DNA of 49,745 nucleotides from Verrucomicrobiales bacterium (GCA_022361255.1 JAKSBG010000403.1:1-49745); one strand, 5' to 3'. Shown: positions 16,650-25,760, numbered from the stretch's first letter. A program made the numbers and translations. The notes: generated by a model from the letters alone, not told the origin.

Positions 16650-18521
16650 TCACTTGCGTAGCAAAAACACCACATCCCGATCTTCGGGCGTCGGGAGGGT
16701 GGTTGCTTCGCCCGAAATGGTTGTCGTGAACGCTTCGTCCACCTCCGGCCATTCTCCGGTGTCCGGGAAAAAACGGCGGACCGGAAAGACCCCGGATTCT
16801 TTCGCCGTGTCGAGACGGACTTCTTTGACACCGGCAGGCACGAAAACAACGTAGCATTCGCCCGGTTGTGCGAGACACCAGGGAAGTCCGTTTTTCTCAT
16901 CTGCATTTCCGACGAGTCCGTCTGCTGACTGCATATCCCAAAACGGGATCTTGTTTTCCTGAAAAAATTCGAGGGCGATGCGGCAGGCTTGCCAGGATTT
17001 TTCGCGGCTGCGAAAGTCCTCGCAGATCAGGTCGTTTTGCGGGAGCTGGTAGCCGAAGTAGTATTCCACCCCGGCGCCTCCGGCCATCAGGTTGCCCCAG
17101 AGCGTATCCCGTCGGATGTCCGTCCAGTTGTAACGCGCTTTGCTCTTACTGTCGGGTTTCGCCCATCCGTCGTGCCCCCGGTATCCGGGATCGGGCGGCA
17201 CACCGAGGCCGGCGGGGTTCTGCTCGTCATTGGCGACGACCCACTGCCTTCCGGCTTTATCTGACTCGCGAATCCATTTCAGCGTGAGCTGGTGGACGTG
17301 ATCCCACGGATTTTGCAGGGAGACTCCAGTGAGCACTGACTGATCACCGAGCAACTTCGAATACACCTTGTCCTGCTGTCCCGGAAAGGTGTGAATCACG
17401 ATGGGATGATCATAGGGGTCAAGATCGCGGATCAGTTCCGCCATTTCCCGAACCTCCTCCGGTGACTGGGTGTTCTCTTCGCCGATATTCCAGTTCAGGG
17501 CGAGGTGATGGGCATAGCGGGCGACCAGCTCGCGCACGTAAAGTCTACGCTCGGGGCCGAGCTTTCCCCCGTCCAGTGATGTGGGAACTTCGACAATTTT
17601 TTCCTCTTTGTGTCCGCGCCGGTTGTCGTCAATTTCAGTTTCCTGCATTTTGAAATGGAGGTGAAGCCCCTTCGCAGTGGCATGGGAAAAGACGATATTC
17701 CACTGATCCAGTTTCGAGCAGTCATAGTGCATTTTTTCATCGCGATCGACGAATGGCCAGATGTTGTCCCCGTCACCGCCGGCGTTGTAGGTGAGAAAAG
17801 AAAAGGCATTCAGGCCCTGATCGGAAAGGTAATTGAGAGCACCGATGAGCCCCTTTCCTTTTCCATCCTTCCAGATCGGGTCGCCTTCGTTCCAGTCGCC
17901 AGTGTGGCTTTGCCAGGATTTCAGAGGGCCTTTCTTCGGGTTGTTGGCACGAGTGCCATCGAAGTCGGTGAAAGCGAGAAGTGTTTCCGGTGCATCCGGT
18001 CCGGCTTTGAGGAAGTGCGTTTTGTCTCCGGCGAACTGGAGATAGCGTCCGCCTGTGTAGGTGAGGCGACCCCGCGCGCGGAAATCGGGCGCTTCTTTGT
18101 CTGATGGAGAGACGGTGAAGGTGCCGCTTTTCGAAAATTCGTTCAGCTTCGCGAGTCCTTTACCTTCTCGTTTTCGAAAATCTGTCTTCCAGGTCCACTT
18201 GCCGGGTTTGTCGGGAGAAAGGTGGGCGCGCCAGCAGTTTCCCTCTTCAGCGCCTGACTCCGCTGCATTTCCGTCTGCAGCAAAATAACCGGGCACCGTG
18301 TAAGAGGGGAGACCGTCTTCGTGAGTGAATTGAACCGAAAAAACGTAGTCGGTAAACGGGTTCGGCGAGGTGTCGCGCTCTTTTGCGAACGGCCCGGAGA
18401 GTGTCAGGGACACGGCGTGCCAGGTTTTTAACTCACCGGAAATCTCAACGGAGCCGTCGCCGCCTTTCGCGTAGCCTGAGGAAAAGGAAAAGAGAAGTGG
18501 GAGCAAAAAAAGGGATCGCAT
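16650..18521 (-). CDS. DUF5060-containing secreted glycoside-hydrolase-like protein
   Basis: A 623-residue secreted protein. The signal peptide is MRSLFLLPLLFSFSSGYAKG. A DUF5060 immunoglobulin-like domain follows (about 28-120; ELKTWHAVSLTLSGPFAKE), then a TIM-barrel-like region with NAFSFLTYNAGGDGDNIWPF and LALNWNIGEENTQSP, whose Glu-Glu near 345 is a good candidate for the catalytic acid. The last 80 residues resemble the putative collagen-binding domain that ends many such proteins (VVFVPAGVKEVRLD). Members are thought to act on plant, algal or host glycans; the substrate here is unknown. It lies 18 bp downstream of dus on the same strand, with a small hairpin in the gap. Confidence 0.82.
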   Translation of the reverse strand: MRSLFLLPLLFSFSSGYAKGGDGSVEISGELKTWHAVSLTLSGPFAKERDTSPNPFTDYVFSVQFTHEDGLPSYTVPGYFAADGNAAESGAEEGNCWRAHLSPDKPGKWTWKTDFRKREGKGLAKLNEFSKSGTFTVSPSDKEAPDFRARGRLTYTGGRYLQFAGDKTHFLKAGPDAPETLLAFTDFDGTRANNPKKGPLKSWQSHTGDWNEGDPIWKDGKGKGLIGALNYLSDQGLNAFSFLTYNAGGDGDNIWPFVDRDEKMHYDCSKLDQWNIVFSHATAKGLHLHFKMQETEIDDNRRGHKEEKIVEVPTSLDGGKLGPERRLYVRELVARYAHHLALNWNIGEENTQSPEEVREMAELIRDLDPYDHPIVIHTFPGQQDKVYSKLLGDQSVLTGVSLQNPWDHVHQLTLKWIRESDKAGRQWVVANDEQNPAGLGVPPDPGYRGHDGWAKPDSKSKARYNWTDIRRDTLWGNLMAGGAGVEYYFGYQLPQNDLICEDFRSREKSWQACRIALEFFQENKIPFWDMQSADGLVGNADEKNGLPWCLAQPGECYVVFVPAGVKEVRLDTAKESGVFPVRRFFPDTGEWPEVDEAFTTTISGEATTLPTPEDRDVVFLLRK

Positions 18522-18533
18522 GCCGCCTGTGTA

Positions 18534-18550
18534 GCGGATTTATGCTCCGC
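18534..18550 (-). repeat. Short inverted repeat over the dus stop codon
   Basis: GCGGA (18534-18538) and TCCGC (18546-18550) form a 5-bp stem with a 7-base loop that contains the dus stop codon (18540-18542). It lies between dus and the DUF5060 gene. There is no T-run, so it is not a standard intrinsic terminator; it may protect a processed 3' end or be a REP-like element. Confidence 0.35.
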
Positions 18551-19568
18551 CTGCAAGCAACTCTCCGGCTCCACAGAACAGCTTTCCATCCTCTTCCGGC
18601 TCTTCGGGAAAGGGTTGGTCGCTGTCGAGATATGCCTGCGAGATGCGAAGAAAGTCGTCAATGTGACGGGTGCGTCGCAACTGATGGACAAGCTCGCCGT
18701 CGGCGATGCCAATTGCGATGTAGTTCGCGAATTTTTTCATCCGGTTCGCGAGCTGCGTATCGTCGGCAAAATCACCTTCCGCGGCGACTTCCTCAGTCAG
18801 TTCTTCAATGTAGTTCTGCACATCTTTCAAGGTAGGCTGGAGGGACACTCTGCCTGACATCGCTGAGCGAATCCGGGAGAAAAGCCACGGATTGCGGATG
18901 CCTCCGCGCCCGATCATGAGTCCGGCAGCACCGGTTTGTTGCTGCATTGTCAGGGCCGTTTTGACGGAAACGATACTGCCGTTAGCCGAGACGGGGAAAG
19001 GGAGTGTCTCCACAGCGCGGGCGATGCAATCGACATGAACGGCGGACTGATAGCGTTCGCGAACGGTTCGTCCATGAATCGAGAGGCCGTCGATGGGAAG
19101 GCTGGAGAAAAGCGTGAGTAATTCTTCCATTTCGCCTTCGGTCTCGAATCCAACGCGGGTCTTCAACGTCAGGGAGCCGTTTACAACAGGTCGCAGTGAC
19201 AGCGCAATTTCGCGGATGAGATCATGATTTTTGAGAAGCGCTCCGCCGGCCGCTTTGCCGCAGACTTTCGGAGCCGGGCAGCCGAGATTGACATCGATGC
19301 CGGCGCAGTCAGACTGGTCCTGGATCAGTTGTGCGGTCCGAACGAGGTGTTCCGGATCGTTGCCGATCATTTGCGCAATGACAGGTTTTGCATCTGACAT
19401 TTTCCGGATCGAGCGGAGAATTTTCTTCTCCGGCTGCGAGTCGCGATGCACCCGAAAGTATTCTGTCACGTAGAAATCCGGTCCGCCCCGTCGCTCGAGA
19501 CATCGCCAGAGGGCCAGGACGGAAACATCCTGCATCGGGGCGAGAGAAAGCTGGGGCAGGGAAGGCAC
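18540..19568 (-). CDS. tRNA-dihydrouridine synthase
   Basis: A 342-residue FMN enzyme that reduces uridines in the tRNA D-loop or variable region. The FMN-binding start is LSLAPMQDVS, the active-site Cys is in GIDVNLGCPAPKV, and LTLKTRVGF, LSIHGRTVRERY, VSANGSIVS and GLMIGRGGIRNPWLF are the usual phosphate- and FMN-binding elements; a helical C-terminal domain follows. The start is a GTG (19566-19568), required because APMQDV must lie near the N-terminus and no ATG precedes it. The A/B/C subtype cannot be assigned with confidence. A repeat unit lies just upstream (19580-19605), between this start and the 3' end of glnD. Confidence 0.92.
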   Translation of the reverse strand: MPSLPQLSLAPMQDVSVLALWRCLERRGGPDFYVTEYFRVHRDSQPEKKILRSIRKMSDAKPVIAQMIGNDPEHLVRTAQLIQDQSDCAGIDVNLGCPAPKVCGKAAGGALLKNHDLIREIALSLRPVVNGSLTLKTRVGFETEGEMEELLTLFSSLPIDGLSIHGRTVRERYQSAVHVDCIARAVETLPFPVSANGSIVSVKTALTMQQQTGAAGLMIGRGGIRNPWLFSRIRSAMSGRVSLQPTLKDVQNYIEELTEEVAAEGDFADDTQLANRMKKFANYIAIGIADGELVHQLRRTRHIDDFLRISQAYLDSDQPFPEEPEEDGKLFCGAGELLAGGA

Positions 19569-19579
19569 GAAGGGGGCGA

Positions 19580-19605
19580 ACAGGGTTGGGTGAGTGAGAT
19601 AACAG
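19580..19605 (+). repeat. 22-bp-period repeat, locus 2 (one unit plus start of a second)
   Basis: ACAGGGTTGGGT at 19580 begins one full unit, and ACAG recurs at 19602, 22 bp later, before the match ends. It lies between the glnD stop (19681) and the dus start (19568). Confidence 0.65.
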
Positions 19606-19680
19606 CTTCAATCTAGCTTGGAGTGAGGAATTGAAGACTGTCGAATTGTTGGATGCCAATGAAAAACTGTGCCTGCTCTT

Positions 19681-22473
19681 TTACAGAATGGCTTCCACCG
19701 GGGTTTTTTTCTCGAGGCAGTCGGAGATCGCATTCTCAATCGCTTCGAGTCTCTTCCGATCGGTGATTTTCGTCTCCGAGCGGGCATCGAGAAGCTGAAA
19801 GCGATCGATGGCAGCTCCTGCCTGCGTGCTGATTCTGGCATTAAGTACGGCGGCTTTGAGTTGGCTGAGGGCGGTGAAAATATCGTAGAGAAGTCCGATC
19901 CGGTCTTCGGCCTGGATTTCGAGAACGGTGTAGAGGTTCTCCTCGCTGTTACTGAGAAAAACCCGCTGGGGAATGTCGAAATTTGGCGGCTCAGCTGCAG
20001 TAATTGTCGGGCGGGAACGCTTTCTAATCAGTGTATTGAAATCAACCTGACATACATCGGCACCGAATTCCTCGTCGATGAGCTTTTGAATTCTCTCGAT
20101 TTCTTTCGGGGACGTTACGGGATTGAATGTCGGTGTGCAGATCCGGAAAATGTTGAGGACGAGATCGTCGCTACGCGTGAAAAAGTCTGCCGAGAGAATA
20201 TTCAGATTCCGGGCTGCGAGCGCTCCTGCCACTTTCGCGAGCAGCTGGTGGCGGTTCCATCCGATTACTTCCAGGAGGCTGTATCCTTCGTCCGGTCGTA
20301 CTTCCCAGGTGAGCTGGGGAATAAGCGACTCGTTCGTGGTTCGGTGGACGAGTTTGAAGAATTTGTGAAACTGCTTCACATGTCGAACGATACTCGTCGT
20401 TCCACGGTGTCGAAAGTATCGTGCCGGCATCGCCGCGAAGTGAGCTTCCACTTCCTCGGCATACGACGAGGGAAGCTTTCCCAGTACCTTTGCTTTTGCT
20501 TCTTCGAGGGGGCGGTTGAATTTCTCTTCAAAGGATTTCCGGTCGCGGAAATAAGCTTCCGTCGACTGGCTGAGTTGATTCATGAGAGATGCTTTCCAGT
20601 CTGTCCATGCTTCGTCGTTGGTGCCGTTGGAGTCGACGTAAGTGAAGAGATGGAGGGCGTTCATCCACACTGGATTTTTCACTGCGGCGGCAAAATTCGC
20701 AATCGTCTCCGGATCAGAAATGTCCAGTTTTGTCGCGGTCTTAAAAAAGGTGAGGTGATGGTCGACCAGAAACATGATGAGCCTCAGTCGGTCGCCGGTG
20801 TAGCGGAGCCGTTTGCAGACTTTTGCTGCAAGGATGGCACTGGCGTCCTCGTGATGGCGGACTTCCTCGGCGCGACCGGTATCGTGCATGATGAGGGCGA
20901 TGTATATCGCAACGGGATCTTCGAATTCCTGAAAAATCTTCCGAAAGCGCGCTTTCTTCGGGTCTTCATCGTGGGTGAGGCTGTCGAGAATGTCGATGCA
21001 GCGCAGGGTATGTTCGTCGGCCGTGTAGCGGTGAAAAAATTCGTGCTGCACGAGGTCGGTCAATTTTCCGAACTCCGGCAGCCAGCGTTCGAGGAAGCCA
21101 TTCCGGTGCATGCGACGGAGGATGTGGGCGACCTGGCCGCGATTCTGCAGAATTTCTTCAAAGGTTTCACGGTTCGATTTGTTCCGGCGAAAATTTCCGT
21201 CGATAAGATGCCAGTGCTCTTTGAACAGCTGGCGTGACTCGGGACTGGTTCGCAGATTTCTCCGCTGGGTGTGGAGAAAGAAACGCATCAGTCGTTTCGG
21301 ATCTTCGTTAAAAATATCGTCGTGTTCCGGGTAGATGAGCCCGCCTTTGGTATAAAAACCGTCGAAGGTTTCGCCCGCCCGGGACTGGCGCGCCAGAAAG
21401 TTGAACACCGGGATGCGAGTGGTGTCATCTCCGGCAACCTCGAGCCGGAAGCGTTGCATCAGGGAGGTGCTGTGATGGAACATCGCCTTGGTGTGGCGGT
21501 AGTAGTCGCGCATGAAGTTTTCACTGCGGCGGACCATATTCTTTCCGGGATACTCCAGATTGGTAGCAACGATTCCCTGCAGGCGTAGCGTGAGGATGTC
21601 ACCGGTCCGACCCGACTGGGCATAGTGAAGTTCGTTCCGGACGCGCATGAGGAACTTGGACGCCTCCATGATTTCGTCGTATGCGATCTGGGAAAGCTGC
21701 CCCTCTGTAACAAGGGCTTTGAGGTCCCGGGATTTACGAAGGACCCAGAGCACCCAGATCAAATTGTGAAAATCCCGAAGTCCACCGCATCCCTCTTTCA
21801 CATTCGGTTCCTGGAGGTGAATGGTATTCCCGTGCTTTTTGTGGCGGGATCGGATGTCTTTGCTTCGTTCGGCCAGGTAGCTTTTCTCATGGCCCCGGAT
21901 GCAGGTGTCGAAAAAGGCTTCTTCAAATTCATCAAATAGCTCGTTGTCTCCGAAAATGAGACGTGCGTCGAGCAGGGTGGTTTTTGTCTGGTGATCTTTG
22001 TTGGCGAATTTGCAGGCCTCTTTGATCGATCGTACGGGATAACTGACATCCAGCCCGATATCGAAAAGCAGCAGGGAGAACTGGTTGACTGTTTCCATGA
22101 CGCATTCGGGGAGGTTGTGGCTGGACCCCGGAACGAGGAACTGCAGGTCGATGTCGCTTCCCGGATTGAGAACACCGCGACCGTAGCCGCCACTCGCCAC
22201 GAGAGTGAGCGGGTGCTTCTGTCCTGTTTTCTCTACTGCGCAGGTCTCTTTCAGGAAATGCTGAAAGACATCCTCGAGCAGAACGTCCATACCGGCGGAT
22301 CGTATTCTCGCGACCTTCAGTCCGCCTTCTCCGTCGCGATGAGCCTGTTTGACGATGGCGAGCCCTTCCTTGAGATATTTCTTGTAAATTTTGAGAGGCG
22401 CTGCGTTTTCGTTTTCAGCTTTTATTCCCGCAAGAATTTCTCGTGGCAGTTCGAGGTAGTCAGAGTATGGCAT
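19681..22473 (-). CDS. glnD: [Protein-PII] uridylyltransferase / uridylyl-removing enzyme
   Basis: A 930-residue bifunctional sensor of glutamine that adds UMP to PII proteins when nitrogen is scarce and removes it when glutamine is plentiful. The nucleotidyltransferase site is GGYGRG with SDIDLQF (about 95-108). The HD domain for UMP removal has IALIMHDTGRAEEVRHHED near 527. Two C-terminal ACT domains (about 727-775, SLLEVIGWNRHQLLAKVAGA; and 847-900, LEIQAEDRIGLLYDIFTAL) sense glutamine. I chose the ATG at 22473 (MPYSDYLEL); the frame runs upstream to 22713 but that part overlaps the divergent phosphatase gene and is unlike GlnD. No nitrogen genes (glnB, glnA, amtB) are next to it. Confidence 0.93.
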   Translation of the reverse strand: MPYSDYLELPREILAGIKAENENAAPLKIYKKYLKEGLAIVKQAHRDGEGGLKVARIRSAGMDVLLEDVFQHFLKETCAVEKTGQKHPLTLVASGGYGRGVLNPGSDIDLQFLVPGSSHNLPECVMETVNQFSLLLFDIGLDVSYPVRSIKEACKFANKDHQTKTTLLDARLIFGDNELFDEFEEAFFDTCIRGHEKSYLAERSKDIRSRHKKHGNTIHLQEPNVKEGCGGLRDFHNLIWVLWVLRKSRDLKALVTEGQLSQIAYDEIMEASKFLMRVRNELHYAQSGRTGDILTLRLQGIVATNLEYPGKNMVRRSENFMRDYYRHTKAMFHHSTSLMQRFRLEVAGDDTTRIPVFNFLARQSRAGETFDGFYTKGGLIYPEHDDIFNEDPKRLMRFFLHTQRRNLRTSPESRQLFKEHWHLIDGNFRRNKSNRETFEEILQNRGQVAHILRRMHRNGFLERWLPEFGKLTDLVQHEFFHRYTADEHTLRCIDILDSLTHDEDPKKARFRKIFQEFEDPVAIYIALIMHDTGRAEEVRHHEDASAILAAKVCKRLRYTGDRLRLIMFLVDHHLTFFKTATKLDISDPETIANFAAAVKNPVWMNALHLFTYVDSNGTNDEAWTDWKASLMNQLSQSTEAYFRDRKSFEEKFNRPLEEAKAKVLGKLPSSYAEEVEAHFAAMPARYFRHRGTTSIVRHVKQFHKFFKLVHRTTNESLIPQLTWEVRPDEGYSLLEVIGWNRHQLLAKVAGALAARNLNILSADFFTRSDDLVLNIFRICTPTFNPVTSPKEIERIQKLIDEEFGADVCQVDFNTLIRKRSRPTITAAEPPNFDIPQRVFLSNSEENLYTVLEIQAEDRIGLLYDIFTALSQLKAAVLNARISTQAGAAIDRFQLLDARSETKITDRKRLEAIENAISDCLEKKTPVEAIL

Positions 22474-22551
22474 CGTAAAAAAGAATGTGGTGTTTCGGAG
22501 CGGGGGCGGAAACGGGTTGCTTGTTACCCGCTTCACAGGTAGTTCAACTCC

Positions 22552-23637
22552 ATGATGGGTGCAAAAAAGGAGAACTGGATTTTTTTCCGGGCAATACCGG
22601 CGGTTGCTCTGATGTTGCCGGCACTTTGCGGGGCCGAACAAAACGAAGTCGAAGATTCCGCAAAGGCGGCAAAAGCGCCTCCTGCTGTGATTGCTCTCGG
22701 CTCCTGTGCTCACCAGAAAAAAAGTCAGCCGATTTGGGATGCGATTCTGGAAAAGTCACCGGAACTGTTTCTCTTTCTCGGAGACAATGTCTATGCCGAT
22801 ACGGAGGACATGGACGAAATGCGGGCGGCATGCGCGCAGCTCGCGGAGCACGAGGGGTATCGCAAACTGAGGGAAAGCTGTCCTGTCCTCGCGATTTGGG
22901 ATGATCACGATTACGGGGTGAATGACGGCGGTGCCGAATACCCGATGCGGGAAGGTGCCGAACAGGTGTTTCACGAGTTTTTTCAAACCCCTGTTGATTC
23001 CGCTTCCCGGAAACGACCGGGAATCTACGATGTTCGATACTACGAGAACGGTGGAAAGCGTCTCCAGATTCTACTTCTCGACACCCGGTATTTCCGCGGG
23101 CCGTTGGTTCCGCTTGCGAAACGGGGCCCAAACGGCCCTTATGACAGGAATCGGGATCCCGATGCGACCGTGCTGGGGGAGGCGCAGTGGGAGTGGCTGG
23201 AGAAAGAGTTAAGCGAGCCGGCCGATGTGCGCATCATTACGACGAGCATTCAATTTTTACCGGTGGATCACAACTGGGAGCTCTGGGAAAATTTTCCGCT
23301 GGAGCGGGAACGATTGCTGGCTCTTCTTCGCGCGGAACAAACAGGACCAGTTATTTTTGTGAGCGGGGACCGCCATATGGGCGAGCTGATGAGGCTTCCG
23401 GCCGATGACGAAAAGAGTCCCGGTTTCCCGGTCTATGAAATGACGACAAGCGGGCTCACAAATGCGGGGGGAGGGCAGAAGGGGGAGCCGAATCGATATC
23501 GCGTGAGTCCGGTGAATTTTCAGCGGCGCAATTTTGGGCTTCTCCGGATCGACTGGGTATCGGGAAAGGTCGTCATGCAGCTTTGCGACGTCGACGGAAG
23601 AGTGGTTGACGAATACACTGCCGATCTGGGCTGGTAG
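22552..23637 (+). CDS. PhoD-like metallophosphatase, secreted
   Basis: A 361-residue PhoD/alkaline phosphatase D-type phosphoesterase. A signal peptide (IFFRAIPAVALMLPALCGAE) suggests a periplasmic or cell-surface enzyme. Metal-binding motifs are GSCAHQ, FLGDNVYADT, WDDHDYGVND and GDRHMGELMRL, the pattern of a binuclear metallophosphatase. It lacks the N-terminal Fn3-like domain of Bacillus PhoD, as in the shorter phosphodiesterase-like members. Likely substrates are phosphate mono- or diesters such as phospholipid head groups or teichoic-like polymers; this is not resolved. Start ATG 22552 or the adjacent ATG 22555. It is divergent from glnD (78 bp apart) and converges on the next gene with 15 bp between stops. 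Confidence 0.88.
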   Translation: MMGAKKENWIFFRAIPAVALMLPALCGAEQNEVEDSAKAAKAPPAVIALGSCAHQKKSQPIWDAILEKSPELFLFLGDNVYADTEDMDEMRAACAQLAEHEGYRKLRESCPVLAIWDDHDYGVNDGGAEYPMREGAEQVFHEFFQTPVDSASRKRPGIYDVRYYENGGKRLQILLLDTRYFRGPLVPLAKRGPNGPYDRNRDPDATVLGEAQWEWLEKELSEPADVRIITTSIQFLPVDHNWELWENFPLERERLLALLRAEQTGPVIFVSGDRHMGELMRLPADDEKSPGFPVYEMTTSGLTNAGGGQKGEPNRYRVSPVNFQRRNFGLLRIDWVSGKVVMQLCDVDGRVVDEYTADLGW

Positions 23638-23652
23638 AGCGGAAAGCTTCTG

Positions 23653-24363
23653 TTACCGGAGGGGTCTCACCGGTCTTCTCTGCGGTCCAAGCGGGACCTG
23701 CGGGGGCGGGATCCGGGAGCGGTCAATTCTCGAAACTGCAGGTTGAGGAGCCTGGGTTGAATAATTCTGTGTCGCCCTCGAAGCTGGTGCGACAGGCTTC
23801 TGCTGCACGGGGGCTGGAGGGGAGGTGCGCTGTGGTGCCGGAGCTTTTTTGTCTATCGGTGCGACATGTTGTTTCAGATTCGGATGGTAGGCGATGGCAT
23901 CCTGGTAGTGAAACCACATCGCATCTTTCGCCACGAAAAGACCGAGAAGGGCCGTTGCCACTCCGAGTGCCGTACCAAACCGGTTCCGGTTCACGCCCAC
24001 GAGAATGGCAACGCCGGTGACGAGTATGAGAAGTCGGAATTTCCATGAGGTGGCAACCCAGCCCTTTGTTGTTTCGTTAAAACTGCGAACCCGGGCAGGA
24101 GAGCTGATTTTGTAAACCTGCTCCATTCGTGGCTGCGCGGCGAGGCGCGCCTCTTTGTAGGGAACGTGGGCGAAAGCGGTGATACCGACTACGATCAAAG
24201 CTGCCATTTGCAGCTTGGGGGCCTTCATGAAAAAGCCGGTCACCAACATTCCGACACCGATCAGGATGCCGAAGAAAATGAAGGGCTCAAGAAGCAGGTA
24301 ACGGTATTCAGGATCAGAGAACGCGGAGAAAAGCTGTTCAATCTGGATGATGAATTCGCTCAT
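23653..24363 (-). CDS. Membrane protein of unknown function with Pro-rich tail
   Basis: Not a family I recognise. The protein has 236 residues and about four predicted membrane helices: FIFFGILIGVGMLVTGFFM, LQMAALIVVGITAFAHV, FRLLILVTGVAILVGV and FGTALGVATALLGLFVA. A loop with ARVRSFNETTKGWVATSW separates pairs one and two. The last 75 residues are soluble, rich in Pro, Gln and Arg (PAPQRTSPPAPVQQ; PLGPQRRPVRPLR) and probably disordered. Codon use resembles the neighbours, so there is no sign of transfer. It lies between ruvB (40 bp upstream, same strand) and the convergent phosphatase. The intact frame and clear helices make it a real gene. Confidence 0.75.
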   Translation of the reverse strand: MSEFIIQIEQLFSAFSDPEYRYLLLEPFIFFGILIGVGMLVTGFFMKAPKLQMAALIVVGITAFAHVPYKEARLAAQPRMEQVYKISSPARVRSFNETTKGWVATSWKFRLLILVTGVAILVGVNRNRFGTALGVATALLGLFVAKDAMWFHYQDAIAYHPNLKQHVAPIDKKAPAPQRTSPPAPVQQKPVAPASRATQNYSTQAPQPAVSRIDRSRIPPPQVPLGPQRRPVRPLR

Positions 24364-24403
24364 AGCAGAGTGGAGGTGGAAATTTCAAGCTGCGGAGAAT
24401 GGC

Positions 24404-25444
24404 TTAAAACAGGTCAGGTTGGGAATTGGTGTCCTTCTCAGGCGGGTCGATGCCTAGCTTGTGATAGGCAGAGGGCAGGGCAGACCGGCCGCGGGGCGTT
24501 CTCTTGAGAAACCCTTTCAGGATCAGGTAGGGTTCGTAGACTTCATTTATCGTGGCTTCGTCCTCCCCGACAGCGACAGCGATGGAATTGATTCCAACCG
24601 GGCCGCCGCCGTATTTGTAGACGATTGCTTCGAGAATGCGGATGTCCATCTCGTCAAGCCCGTCCTCGTCGATGTCGAGCATCGCGAGCGCATCCCTTGC
24701 CACCTTTTGGTTGATGGAGTTGTCAGCCCGGACCTGTGCGTAGTCGCGCACCCAGCGTAGCAGTCCGTTTGCGATGCGTGGTGTGCCACGACTTCTGGCC
24801 CCGATCTCGAGTGCCCCGTCATTGTCGATGGGAACGTTGAGGAGAGACGCGGATCGCTGGATGATCGAGACAAGCTCTTCCGGTGAGTAGTAGTCGAGGC
24901 GGTTTGTGATCCCGAATCGGGAAAGAAGCGGGCGGGTCAGCATTCCCGCCTTTGTCGTAGCACCGACCAGGGTGAACTTCGGAAGGTTCAGCGAAATCGA
25001 GCGCGCGCTGGGGCCGGAGTCGATGATGATGTCGAGTTTGAAATCCTCCATTGCCGGATAGAGATATTCCTCAATAGCCGGGTGCAGTCGGTGGATCTCA
25101 TCGATGAAAAGAAAATCACCGTGGCCGACGTTGGTGAGAATTCCTGCCAGGTCACCCGCTTTTTCAATCTGGGGGCCGCTTGTGATATGGATGTCGGTTC
25201 CGAAAGCGCGGCAAAGGATGTGAGCCAGAGTTGTTTTCCCCAGTCCCGGGGGGCCACAAAGCAATACGTGATCGAGGGCGTCTTCCCGCTGTTTTGCTGC
25301 TTCGATCATGAGCATGAGACGCTCTTTCACTTTCGACTGCCCCCGGAACTCGCTGAAATCGGGGGGGCGAAGGCTTTTCTCGAACTCGCGGGTCGGTTCG
25401 TCTTCAAAGGCGTCTTGTAGGGCGTCAGGCACGGGATCGGGCAT
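24404..25444 (-). CDS. ruvB: Holliday junction branch migration DNA helicase RuvB
   Basis: A 346-residue AAA+ motor that, with RuvA and RuvC, migrates and resolves Holliday junctions. Walker A is GPPGLGKT (64-71), Walker B is LFIDEIHRL near 113, sensor 1 follows as LVGATTKAG, and the arginine finger region is LLSRFG. The C-terminal winged helix contains [23 protein letters not shown], highly typical of RuvB. The length is normal. No ruvA or ruvC lies beside it, unlike many bacteria. A possible promoter at 25467-25494 would give a short leader of about 15 nt. Confidence 0.97.
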   Translation of the reverse strand: MPDPVPDALQDAFEDEPTREFEKSLRPPDFSEFRGQSKVKERLMLMIEAAKQREDALDHVLLCGPPGLGKTTLAHILCRAFGTDIHITSGPQIEKAGDLAGILTNVGHGDFLFIDEIHRLHPAIEEYLYPAMEDFKLDIIIDSGPSARSISLNLPKFTLVGATTKAGMLTRPLLSRFGITNRLDYYSPEELVSIIQRSASLLNVPIDNDGALEIGARSRGTPRIANGLLRWVRDYAQVRADNSINQKVARDALAMLDIDEDGLDEMDIRILEAIVYKYGGGPVGINSIAVAVGEDEATINEVYEPYLILKGFLKRTPRGRSALPSAYHKLGIDPPEKDTNSQPDLF

Positions 25445-25466
25445 GTGGAACGCCCGTAAGACCGTA

Positions 25467-25494
25467 AGAATACGGGTTCAGCGCCGCTCCACAA
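25467..25494 (-). promoter_or_regulatory. Possible promoter of ruvB
   Basis: On the minus strand TTGTGG (25494-25489) and TATTCT (25472-25467) are separated by 16 bp. The -10 box ends 22 bp before the ATG at 25444. Both boxes are only partial matches. Confidence 0.3.
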
Positions 25495-25572
25495 TAAAGT
25501 TTGAATTTATCAATATTTAAGATAACCTAAAAATTATAATTGTCGAAATTTTTCGATGAGACACATTTTCTT

Positions 25573-25582
25573 CTTAGATAAG
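25573..25582. promoter_or_regulatory. Palindrome CTTAGATAAG, upstream member of a pair
   Basis: This is the exact reverse complement of CTTATCTAAG at 25683-25692. Each is itself a CTTA-NN-TAAG dyad. The centres are 110 bp apart. It could be a distal operator of bamA or a -10 box (TATCTA on the minus strand) facing ruvB, though no good -35 accompanies it. Confidence 0.4.
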
Positions 25583-25662
25583 CAATTGCGGAAGGCCGTT
25601 TTTTCGGTTTTATTCGGGTGGAAAACCGCTTGGATTAGTTGTGGAATGTCATAAATTCCGCC

Positions 25663-25692
25663 TTGACCCGAGGCTGTATGCTCTTATCTAAG
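25663..25692 (+). promoter_or_regulatory. Strong sigma70-type promoter of bamA with overlapping palindrome
   Basis: TTGACC (25663-25668) and TATCTA (25685-25690) are separated by 16 bp, close to the housekeeping consensus. The -10 box lies inside the palindrome CTTATCTAAG (25683-25692), so a dimeric repressor on it would block polymerase. The predicted start is about 25697. Confidence 0.65.
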
Positions 25693-25760
25693 TGGGTTTC
25701 TAAAACGACCACCAACACCGCACGATTTTCTCTCCGGAGAACGGAACACAACACCGCAAC

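Larger units (their letters stand above)
25445..25760. other. 316-bp AT-rich divergent control region, ruvB-bamA
   Basis: No coding frame. The DNA is clearly richer in A+T than its surroundings, mainly 25490-25660. It contains the possible ruvB promoter, two CTTANNTAAG palindromes (25573-25582 and 25683-25692) and a strong bamA promoter at 25663-25690. CGAAATTTTTCG near 25545 is a further near-palindrome. The bamA transcript would have a 5' leader of about 64 nt. Confidence 0.7.

Noticed and set aside
19669-21237. Long open frame (522 codons) on the plus strand
   Set aside because: It lies antisense within glnD, its protein matches no family and is compositionally odd; glnD on the other strand has all its motifs. 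It is a by-product of G+C-rich codon use.
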